From Burkholderiales bacterium (GTDB taxonomy: Bacteria > Pseudomonadota > Gammaproteobacteria > Burkholderiales > Usitatibacteraceae): 5,539 nt of DNA. Made by a program: the position numbers and the translations under genes. The notes below the pieces were generated by a model. The model saw only the letters and a list, made by a program, of their open reading frames with translations. It ran no database searches and had not been told where the DNA came from. Of the stretch, positions 1 through 5,357 are shown piece after piece. Each line of letters begins with the position of its first letter. The stretch's first letter is position 1. The stretch spans positions 1 through 5,539 of the forward strand of contig JAJAYN010000264.1 of the NCBI GenBank assembly GCA_026786225.1, given 5' to 3'.

Positions 1-67
1 GCAACTTTTCTATACGAGGGCAGTCAATATTTTGTCTATATGCGAAAGTTACGACCGTCTAGGGCAG

Positions 68-207
68 TATTTTTGCATATTCGCTAAAAATGTGCTCCTA
101 ATCTGTTCTAACACGTTGGCGTGTTTCGAACCCACCATACCATTTGATTAGTTGGTCATGAAATTATGTTCATATACATAATTGTTGATTAATATATTTT
201 TGCATAT
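68..207. repeat. 13-bp direct repeat pair (TATTTTTGCATAT) upstream of hipB
   Basis: The 13-mer TATTTTTGCATAT occurs exactly at 68-80 and again at 195-207, where it runs into the proposed -10 box. A related, less exact stretch lies at 28-41. A second short pair, AGGGCAGT, is at 17-24 and 61-68. Antitoxins of the HipB family repress their own operon by binding repeated operators, so these could be binding sites. The region is very AT-rich, so chance recurrence of part of the match is possible. Confidence 0.4.
110..125. repeat. Inverted repeat AACACG-TTGG-CGTGTT
   Basis: Two perfect 6-base arms are separated by TTGG, forming either a compact hairpin or a dyad operator. No T-run follows, so it does not look like a rho-independent terminator. 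It lies about 130 bases upstream of hipB and about 60 bases upstream of the proposed -35 box. That position suits an upstream operator or a leftover of a preceding transcript. Function is not established. Confidence 0.4.
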
Positions 208-212
208 ATACT
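185..212 (+). promoter_or_regulatory. Probable sigma-70 promoter of hipBA
   Basis: A -35-like TTGATT (185-190) and a -10-like TATACT (207-212) are separated by 16 bases in a strongly AT-rich stretch. Transcription would start near 219-220, leaving a leader of about 35 bases before the hipB ATG at 255. The -10 box coincides with the second copy of the 13-bp repeat, and a short dyad TCTC-N5-GAGA (221-233) sits at the likely start site, so a bound HipB could block RNA polymerase. This is a by-eye match only. Confidence 0.5.
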
Positions 213-254
213 ATAAAAAGTCTCAATACGAGATTATTTTATATATATACGAAA

Positions 255-1034
255 ATGTCTATCGCTGAAATCGGTGCAACACTACGTCAAGCTCGCAAGG
301 CGAAAAAGCTAACCTTAAAGCAGCTAGCACAACAGTCGGGGGTACACTTCACGACCCTATCAGCATTAGAGCGAGGCACGATACCTGAACTCGGAGTTCG
401 GAAATTACTGCGGGTTGCCGAAACACTTGGCCTCGAGCTAACTCTACGCCCCTACGGGCAAAGATATACGTTGGACGACCTGGCTGCCGAACGAGCAACT
501 ATCACGCGCTCAGTACAGGCTGATCCGCCTCCACTAGCTAAAGAGTTGCGACTCACCTCACATAAAAGCGAACTTGAGGGCAAAGGCAGGAAGCCAAGCG
601 ATGTCCAGAGCCCGCGCGTATACACCACCCCCCCAACTTTTCTGGGGTGTCAAACGAATGCTCTTGCGGCCGCACTGGATGACTACAACAAGAACAGCCT
701 CTTGGGTACTCTTGGCCGATCGACGAACGCACTCAATACGCTGACAAATGTCGCACTCCCAAACACCCTGGGGAGTCAACCGAATCCGTTCGCGGCTACC
801 ATCGGCGACTACAACAAGAACAGCCTCTTGGGTACTCTTGGCAGTTCTGCAAATGCACTTGCGGCTCAACAGGACGAATACGACAAGCTAAGGGCGCTAA
901 GCAAGTTCGACAGTGCAGTGAGTGCAAGTCGAAATACCGACCTACTAACACGCGCCTTAGGAAGACAAACCGACCAGAGTGCGGCAGCCAATGCACTGAA
1001 ATCAATTAAAAATTTGCCGAAGAAACCCCGCTAG
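255..1034 (+). CDS. hipB: HipB-like Xre-family antitoxin/autorepressor with long repeat-bearing C-terminal extension
   Basis: 259 residues. Residues about 4-64 form an Xre/Cro helix-turn-helix domain: LTLKQLAQQSG (19-29) is the first helix and VHFTTLSALERG (30-41) the recognition helix, ending in the typical SxLERG, followed by the dimer-type segment KLLRVAETLGLELTLRP. In the family such proteins neutralise the HipA kinase and repress the operon. The next gene, 32 bases downstream, encodes HipA, which fixes the assignment. Classical HipB is about 88 residues; here residues about 85-259 are extra. They are rich in Asn, Leu, Ala, Ser and Lys and hold a 42-residue tandem repeat (129-212) sharing DYNKNSLLGTLG, plus further LGxxxN-type units, and end in a basic KNLPKKPR. 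No Shine-Dalgarno is seen before the ATG; the leader is A/T-rich. The role of the tail is unknown; it could be disordered, bind HipA, or assemble. The antitoxin role is fairly sure, the tail's role is not. Confidence 0.85.
   Translation: MSIAEIGATLRQARKAKKLTLKQLAQQSGVHFTTLSALERGTIPELGVRKLLRVAETLGLELTLRPYGQRYTLDDLAAERATITRSVQADPPPLAKELRLTSHKSELEGKGRKPSDVQSPRVYTTPPTFLGCQTNALAAALDDYNKNSLLGTLGRSTNALNTLTNVALPNTLGSQPNPFAATIGDYNKNSLLGTLGSSANALAAQQDEYDKLRALSKFDSAVSASRNTDLLTRALGRQTDQSAAANALKSIKNLPKKPR
639..890 (+). repeat. 42-codon tandem duplication inside hipB
   Basis: Two units of 126 bases (639-764 and 765-890; residues 129-170 and 171-212) lie head to tail. A core of 36 bases is identical between 681-716 and 807-842, encoding DYNKNSLLGTLG both times with identical codons, while the flanks have diverged. 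Each unit itself looks built from two shorter blocks starting LGxxxN: LG pairs occur at residues 130, 153, 172, 195 and 235. The identical core points to a recent duplication or to gene conversion. Confidence 0.85.
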
Positions 1035-1066
1035 CACTTCGCCGCCGTTCTAGCCCCCAAACCAAA

Positions 1067-2386
1067 ATGAATATCTCGAAAAAATTGCAAGTGAAGGTCC
1101 TAGGAAAAGTAGTAGGCACTCTCGCACAGTCTTCGGACCGCCCAGCACATGTATTCTCTTACCTTCCAGACGCGCCACAGACACATTTTGTCTCGCTCCT
1201 TATGCCAGTACGCGCGGAAAGCTACGTTTGGAAGGAGGGGCTACACCCATTTTTCCAAATGAACCTACCAGAAGGCGCACCAAAAGACATACTACGACAA
1301 CGCCTCGGCCCCTCAATGCCTGTTGACGATTTTCATCTACTAGAATTGACTGGGACCAGTGGCATTGGTCGCGTTGAGGTATCAGCGTGGGGTGGTGATA
1401 CCGCAAGAACAAATCTCAAGATCAACATAGAAGGAGTCTTAGCGCACACAGACTCACGGGCGGCCCTACTAGAAACCCTTGATGAGTTGGATGTTCACCA
1501 AATGGGCATATCAGGGGTCATGCCAAAGGCGTCTCTAGCACCTAACGCCAAGTTGACAGTAAAAACTGGGAGCGCAATTCTGAAGACGGGCCGTGAAGAT
1601 ACTCCGGGCATCGCGATAAATGAATTCCTTTGCATGGGACTCGCGGCGCAAATGGGCCTGCCAGTGCCAGATGTGGAGCTATCTGACGATGGGAACGTAC
1701 TGGCCGTAAGGCGTTTTGATCGTGACTCTATTGATGGTACGCCACTAGGCCTAGAAGATTTCTGCGCTTTGTTAGCTCTTTCGCCCACAGATAAATATCG
1801 CCCTTCAATGGAAAGTGTGGCCGCACAACTAAGAAGGTTTTGCGCGGAATCGAACATAGTATCGTCATCAAAAAGCTTGATTAGCATGCTCGTACTAAAT
1901 CTAGTGGTACGAAATGCCGACGCGCACGCGAAAAACTATGCACTTTTGTACACTTCCGCCCAAGATGCAATTTTGGCACCTGTATACGATGTGGTAACCG
2001 TTCATGCTTACCAGAAATTCGCAAATAGTACGTTTGGCCTCTCGATAGGAGGTAACAAGGGGTGGAATCTTCGCAAACAACTCGACCGATTCTGCCTCGA
2101 ACGACTTAATTTGCCACTCTCAACAGTTTCTGATGCCGTTGAGTTAGCAGCCGCTGGTATGCAAAAACTACTGCCCGAAATTGAACGGTATGCGAATGGA
2201 TTCCCCCAATTTCGCGACACCGGCAAGCGCATGGTGAAATTGTGGCAAGCTGGGCTTCAAGCAACCGCTGGCAACCAAGTCACTTCCGTCCTCGTGGATT
2301 TTTCAGCAGCCAAACTATCAGATGAACAAAGACGAACAAAAATTCGGAAGGTGATGTACACCATGAATCGCACAAAGATCATGTGA
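1067..2386 (+). CDS. hipA: HipA-type serine/threonine kinase toxin
   Basis: 439 residues, matching the usual length of about 440 for HipA. The N-terminal HipA domain (about 7-107) contains HPFFQMNLPEG (60-70), a form of the family HPFFxNLLPEG motif. The kinase part shows the glycine-rich loop ISGVMPK (148-154), a nucleotide-binding Lys in AILKTG (K173), NEF (185-187), RRFDRD (215-220), the catalytic loop RNADAHAKN (D285, N290) and the metal-binding YDVV (D308). The D285-to-N290 and D285-to-D308 spacings (5 and 23) equal those of D309, N314 and D332 in E. coli HipA, so the enzyme looks intact. In the known family it phosphorylates targets such as glutamyl-tRNA synthetase and halts growth; the target here is not determinable. 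At the loop position of the E. coli autophosphorylated Ser150 there is a Gly (147), with Ser at 149 instead. It follows hipB by 32 bases with no visible ribosome-binding site, so both are probably one operon. CTA, TTA and ATA codons are common, suggesting transfer. Confidence 0.92.
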   Translation: MNISKKLQVKVLGKVVGTLAQSSDRPAHVFSYLPDAPQTHFVSLLMPVRAESYVWKEGLHPFFQMNLPEGAPKDILRQRLGPSMPVDDFHLLELTGTSGIGRVEVSAWGGDTARTNLKINIEGVLAHTDSRAALLETLDELDVHQMGISGVMPKASLAPNAKLTVKTGSAILKTGREDTPGIAINEFLCMGLAAQMGLPVPDVELSDDGNVLAVRRFDRDSIDGTPLGLEDFCALLALSPTDKYRPSMESVAAQLRRFCAESNIVSSSKSLISMLVLNLVVRNADAHAKNYALLYTSAQDAILAPVYDVVTVHAYQKFANSTFGLSIGGNKGWNLRKQLDRFCLERLNLPLSTVSDAVELAAAGMQKLLPEIERYANGFPQFRDTGKRMVKLWQAGLQATAGNQVTSVLVDFSAAKLSDEQRRTKIRKVMYTMNRTKIM

Positions 2387-2403
2387 ACCTGCGAGCGGCC
2401 AGA

Positions 2404-2430
2404 TTGGCTGTCGAATCGCGATTCAGCCAA
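2404..2430 (+). terminator. Stem-loop after hipA, possible terminator
   Basis: TTGGCTG (2404-2410) pairs perfectly with CAGCCAA (2424-2430). Inside, after a three-base bulge, AATCG/CGATT can extend the stem. It begins 18 bases after the hipA stop, a suitable place to end the operon, but no T-run follows, so it may act only as an RNA-stabilising hairpin or be part of the island end. The octamer GATTCAGC in its right half (2420-2427) recurs at 2471-2478, where it forms the 12-bp palindrome ATTCAGCTGAAT (2472-2483). Confidence 0.4.
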
Positions 2431-2545
2431 ACACCCAAGCCAAGGTCGTCACAAAAATACTGGCGTGATAGATTCAGCTGAATGTTGGCGAATTCTAACG
2501 ATTGTGGGCGGGCGCTAAGTCAATAAAAACAACGTTATCATCCAA

Positions 2546-2590
2546 CTTTTAATCCGTTGGTCGCAGGTTCGAATCCCGCACGGCCTACCA
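2546..2590 (+). other. 3' fragment of tRNA-Lys(UUU) gene: probable attachment site at island end
   Basis: The 45 bases read as the 3' part of tRNA-Lys: anticodon loop CTTTTAA with TTT anticodon (2546-2552), 3' anticodon strand TCCGT, variable loop TGGTC, T-arm around GGTTCGAATCC, acceptor strand ACGGCCT, then A and CCA (2588-2590). No 5' half (acceptor strand or D-arm) precedes it, so it cannot be a working tRNA. The T-stem would contain an A-C mismatch (2565/2577), consistent with lost selection. Identity begins at the anticodon loop, and CCAAC (2542-2546) with GTTGG (2556-2560) forms an inverted pair there, as expected for a tyrosine-integrase core site placed in an anticodon loop. Elements entering a tRNA 3' end leave such a copy at their far end, so the element lies to the left. 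Confidence 0.75.
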
Positions 2591-2598
2591 GTATCAAG

Positions 2599-2628
2599 AA
2601 GGGCTCAGGAGAAATTCTGGGCCCTTTT
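2599..2628 (+). terminator. Rho-independent terminator following the tRNA-Lys fragment
   Basis: AAGGGCTCAG (2599-2608) pairs with CTGGGCCCTT (2617-2626) over ten pairs, including one T-G wobble, around an 8-base loop, and TTTT closes the structure (2625-2628). It starts 8 bases after the CCA end, the normal place for the tRNA gene's own terminator. This suggests that the sequence to the right is the original chromosomal flank of the tRNA-Lys locus. Confidence 0.75.
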
Positions 2629-2737
2629 CATTAATAGCGCAGATAAATTGGTGCGCCACTTTACTGCCCGAAAGTCGAAGCCTTCAGCCCCCCAATATGC
2701 CAAAATGCGGGGCGACAATTTCTACACCGGAGGGCTT

Positions 2738-3565
2738 ATGAAACGGGTTGTATTTAATCAAAAAGGCGGCGTAGGCAAATCCACAATCACCTGCAATCTG
2801 GCGGCGATTAGCGCCGCGCACGGTCGTCGCACACTGGTCATCGATCTCGATCCACAGGGAAATTCGACGCAATATCTGCTTGGCGCAGATGTATCGGCGC
2901 CAGGGCCTACGCTGGCGGACCTGTTTGATCAAACGCTACAGTTCAAGCTGGTGACGAAAAAGACAGGGGAATTCGCGCGCGAAACGCAGTTTGAGAATCT
3001 AAGCGTGCTGGCCTCGCATCCCTCACTGGTGGAGCTCGCCGTCAAACTGGAATCGCGCCACAAAATCTACAAGTTGCGCGAGGCGCTGGACGAAATACAA
3101 GACGAGTTTGATGCGATCTACATCGACACGCCGCCAGCGTTGAATTTTTTTACGCTCTCGGCACTGATCGCGGCCGATACCTGCCTGATCCCGTTTGATT
3201 GCGACGAATTCGCACGCCGTGCGCTGTACACATTGCTCGAGAACGTCGCCGAGATCCGCGCCGATCACAACCCTGGCCTGGAAGTGGAAGGTATCGTGAT
3301 CAACCAGTTCCAACCACGCGCCAACCTGCCGCAAAAACTCGTCAAGGAGTTGATCGCAGAAGGCCTCCCTGTCCTCTCCAGCTGCCTCTCGTCGTCCGTC
3401 AAAGTGAAGGAATCGCACGAACAGGCGTTACCCCTCATCCATATGGCACCACGCCACAAGCTCACGCAGGAGTACGAGGCGCTTTACAAAGAGCTGGAGC
3501 GGGCAACGCGGAAATCAAAAGGTGGCTCGACCGGCCGCACTCCCAAAAAATGGGTGCCCGTCTAA
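2738..3565 (+). CDS. Orphan ParA/Soj-family P-loop ATPase
   Basis: 275 residues from ATG 2738, chosen because GGAGGG (2729-2734) lies just upstream and because ParA proteins begin a few residues before the P-loop; an in-frame TTG at 2648 would add 30 residues without a family match. Visible are the deviant Walker A KGGVGKST (9-16) with signature Lys, the A' motif DLDPQGNST (36-44), Walker B in AIYIDTPPAL (126-135) and the ParA-type VINQF (187-191). These ATPases dimerise on ATP, bind DNA non-specifically and position plasmids, chromosomes or protein clusters. No parB or centromere-like repeats are nearby, so the cargo is unknown. The C-terminal tail (about 256-275) is basic and Ser/Gly-rich. 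It sits 109 bases after the tRNA terminator, apparently as a single-gene unit; codon use is GC-rich, unlike hipBA. Confidence 0.88.
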   Translation: MKRVVFNQKGGVGKSTITCNLAAISAAHGRRTLVIDLDPQGNSTQYLLGADVSAPGPTLADLFDQTLQFKLVTKKTGEFARETQFENLSVLASHPSLVELAVKLESRHKIYKLREALDEIQDEFDAIYIDTPPALNFFTLSALIAADTCLIPFDCDEFARRALYTLLENVAEIRADHNPGLEVEGIVINQFQPRANLPQKLVKELIAEGLPVLSSCLSSSVKVKESHEQALPLIHMAPRHKLTQEYEALYKELERATRKSKGGSTGRTPKKWVPV

Positions 3566-3586
3566 CGCCATGCCGCACGAACCTGA

Positions 3587-4042
3587 ATACTTGTTTGGAC
3601 ATATGGTTATGCGAACCAGTTTCACGTCAATCCACACTCGATCTGTTTTGAGATCACCGAGACCGCGGCGATTTCGGACATGGCGAGCGCAAGAAGTTTT
3701 ATCAAGGAATTTAAAAGCATCGGCTGCCAGTTTTCGCTTGATGATTTCGGTAGCGGCATGAGTTCGTTCGGCTACTTGCGCAATCTACCGGTCGACTTTT
3801 TGAAAATTGACGGCAGCTTTATCCGCAACATCTGCCGCGATTCAATTGACCTCGCCATGGTTGAGTCGATCAACCATATCGGTCACATCATGGGTAAACA
3901 GACCATCGCGGAATTTGTCGAGGACGATGCCACCATTGCGCTGCTGAGAAAAATTGGCGTGGATTGTGCGCAGGGTTACGGGATAGGCGTACCAAAGCCA
4001 ATGCGCGTGGGTGCCTATTCACCCGACGCATTGCGTCGTTGA
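3587..4042 (+). pseudogene. Truncated EAL-domain (cyclic-di-GMP phosphodiesterase) remnant
   Basis: The frame is open from 3587, after an in-frame TGA at 3584-3586, to TGA at 4042. From about 3617 it matches the C-terminal half of an EAL domain: CFEITETAAIS (3644-3676), LDDFGSGMSSFGYL, PVDFLKIDGSFI, MVESINHIGHIMGK, TIAEFVE and a GYGIGVPKP end. The first half, containing the E-x-L signature glutamate and usually preceded by GGDEF or sensory domains, is missing. The ATG at 3680 has no ribosome-binding site and lies inside the domain, after the conserved FEITET metal-site segment, so a start there would not yield a normal enzyme. No remains of the N-terminal part were recognised between parA (stop 3565) and 3587. 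Hydrolysis of cyclic-di-GMP is therefore unlikely; a residual fold is the most that could be made. It is followed directly by the MFS gene, which may use the old transcript. Confidence 0.75.
4024..4038. repeat. 15-bp palindrome CGACGCA-T-TGCGTCG before the MFS gene
   Basis: Seven-base perfect arms flank a single T, 25 bases upstream of the ATG at 4064 and inside the last codons of the EAL remnant. It could serve as an operator for the transporter gene or as a small hairpin in the messenger. Because the host reading frame appears dead, the symmetry is not explained by coding needs, but a chance palindrome in GC-rich DNA is possible. Confidence 0.3.
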
Positions 4043-4063
4043 TTGGGGTCGGACACCGAACCC

Positions 4064-5272
4064 ATGCGCACCTCTTTCACCACCCTCCGCCGCATCCCGC
4101 CCGCCATCTGGGCGCTGGGGTTCGTCAGCCTGCTGATGGATATCTCTTCCGAGTTGATACACAGCCTGTTGCCCGTGTTCATGGTCGCGTCGCTTGGCGC
4201 GAGTATGTTCGTGGTAGGCATGATCGAAGGCGTAGCGGAAGCGACGGCGCTGATCGTGAAAGTATTCTCCGGCGCGCTGAGTGATTACTGGGGCAAGCGC
4301 AAGCCGCTGGCGGTAATGGGTTACGGTCTGGGTGCGATTTCGAAGCCGCTTTTCGCGCTCGCCAGCACGGTGGATTTTGTGTTGACCGCACGACTGATGG
4401 ACCGCGTCGGCAAGGGAATCCGCGGCGCGCCTCGTGATGCGCTGGTTGCCGATATTGCGCCACCTGATTTGCGCGGTGCCGCGTTTGGGTTGCGGCAATC
4501 GCTCGATACCGTGGGTGCGTTCCTCGGGCCGTTGCTCGCCATGGGGCTAATGGTGTTGTGGGCCAACGATTTCCGGGCGGTTTTCTGGGTCGCCGTAATC
4601 CCGGCTTTTCTGGCAGTGGCGCTGTTGTTCTTCGGTGTCCAGGAGCCGGAAAAGCCGCAAGCCGCCAGGCGCGTCAATCCCATCAAACGCGAGAATTTGA
4701 AGCGATTGAGCCGTGCGTATTGGTGGGTCGTGGCCATTGGAGGCGTATTCACGCTGGCACGGTTTAGCGAAGCTTTCCTGGTGTTGCGCGCACACGAGGG
4801 TGGCCTGCCGCTGGCGTTCACGCCGCTCGTGCTTGTCGTGATGAACATCGTCTATGCGGTTAGCGCCTACCCGTTCGGTAAACTCGCCGATTCGATGAGC
4901 CATACACGACTGCTCGCGGTCGGACTCATCGTGTTGATCGCGGCCGATTGCGCGCTGGCATACAGTAATCAGTGGATGTGGATGAGTATAGGCATCGTAC
5001 TTTGGGGGCTGCATCTGGGATTGACGCAAGGCCTGCTCGCGACCATGGTGGCGGATACCGCACCCGAAGATTTGCGCGGCACCGCATATGGATTTTTCAA
5101 TCTGGTGAGTGGCGTGGCGCTGCTGGTTGCGAGCGGATTGGCGGGCTTGATCTGGGACCGCCTGGGTGCATCATTCACGTTTCTCGCCGGAACATTTTTT
5201 TGCATTGTCGCGCTGATCATGATTGCGGCGGTATCCGGCGTTTCCCGCAACGTCTCGACACAAAAGCCGTAG
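4064..5272 (+). CDS. Major facilitator superfamily (MFS) permease, probable exporter
   Basis: 402 residues from ATG 4064; a TTG at 4043, directly after the EAL stop, would add seven residues but has no better ribosome site. It is an inner-membrane protein with about twelve hydrophobic segments in two homologous halves and a basic cytoplasmic loop in the middle (about 192-218). The MFS loop motif GALSDYWGKRKPL (70-82) between helices 2 and 3 is clear, with a degenerate copy FGKLADSMSHTRLL (271-284) in the second half. The segment RVGKGIRGAPRDALVAD (114-130), continuing to APPDLRGAAFG, is echoed by ADTAPEDLRGTAYG (330-343), a duplication typical of the MJ1317-like MFS group as I recall it. Members of this group are predicted drug or metabolite exporters, mostly without known substrate; none can be named here. 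Codon use matches the chromosomal side. The family call is firm, the substrate open. Confidence 0.88.
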   Translation: MRTSFTTLRRIPPAIWALGFVSLLMDISSELIHSLLPVFMVASLGASMFVVGMIEGVAEATALIVKVFSGALSDYWGKRKPLAVMGYGLGAISKPLFALASTVDFVLTARLMDRVGKGIRGAPRDALVADIAPPDLRGAAFGLRQSLDTVGAFLGPLLAMGLMVLWANDFRAVFWVAVIPAFLAVALLFFGVQEPEKPQAARRVNPIKRENLKRLSRAYWWVVAIGGVFTLARFSEAFLVLRAHEGGLPLAFTPLVLVVMNIVYAVSAYPFGKLADSMSHTRLLAVGLIVLIAADCALAYSNQWMWMSIGIVLWGLHLGLTQGLLATMVADTAPEDLRGTAYGFFNLVSGVALLVASGLAGLIWDRLGASFTFLAGTFFCIVALIMIAAVSGVSRNVSTQKP

Positions 5273-5307
5273 ATCGCCATTCCACCAGCCTCGTGGCGGC
5301 ATTTGTG
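5259..5307 (+). terminator. Stem-loop spanning the MFS stop codon, possible terminator
   Basis: CACAAAAGCCG (5259-5269) can pair with CGGCATTTGTG (5297-5307) in ten of eleven positions, and CCAC (5282-5285) with GTGG (5293-5296) forms an inner stem. The A-rich left arm and T-containing right arm resemble a terminator, but there is no clean T-run after it. It could end the MFS transcript. Confidence 0.35.
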
Positions 5308-5333
5308 CCTGAAAGGCGCGCCAGTGCTAGAGT
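5303..5333 (+). promoter_or_regulatory. Weak candidate promoter for the gene at 5453
   Basis: TTGTGC (5303-5308) and TAGAGT (5328-5333) could be -35 and -10 boxes, with a TG dinucleotide placed as in an extended -10 (TGC-TAGAGT). The 19-base spacer is longer than ideal and the -35 overlaps the preceding stem-loop. If used, the transcript would start near 5340 and carry the long hairpin at 5358-5412 in its leader. Confidence 0.25.
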
Positions 5334-5357
5334 ATCGTAATCTATTTTGGTTTTACT

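Noticed and set aside
114..145. TTTCGAACCC followed by ACCA-like bases, resembling a tRNA T-arm and 3' end
   Set aside because: The flanking five-base arms do not pair (two of five positions fail), and neither an anticodon arm nor an acceptor strand can be found around it.
558..869. Antisense open frame across the hipB repeat with duplicated AKSTQEAVLVVV segments
   Set aside because: Its internal repeat is only the complement of the hipB tandem duplication; no ribosome site or family resemblance is seen.
639..890. CRISPR-like array
   Set aside because: Only two units without spacers of constant size, and they are in frame within a coding gene.
1..2386. Three-gene HipBST arrangement
   Set aside because: No separate small HipS gene exists; the kinase carries its own N-terminal domain at full HipA length, so this is a two-gene hipBA.
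2470..2590. Complete tRNA-Lys gene
   Set aside because: Only the part from the anticodon loop to CCA is present; the 31 bases before it contain no D-arm or acceptor 5' strand.
2648..2737. Longer start (TTG) for the ParA-type gene
   Set aside because: The extra 30 residues have no ParA-like features, whereas ATG 2738 has GGAGGG in front and gives the normal distance to the P-loop.
3199..3651. 150-codon open frame overlapping the end of parA
   Set aside because: It is a shadow in another frame of a clear ParA gene, with Arg/Pro-rich composition and no recognisable domain.
4019..4498. Long antisense open frames over the MFS gene (also 4321-4848 and 4547-5029)
   Set aside because: They mirror a well-supported membrane-protein gene in GC-rich DNA; the translations are Arg/Ser/Pro-rich with no motif.
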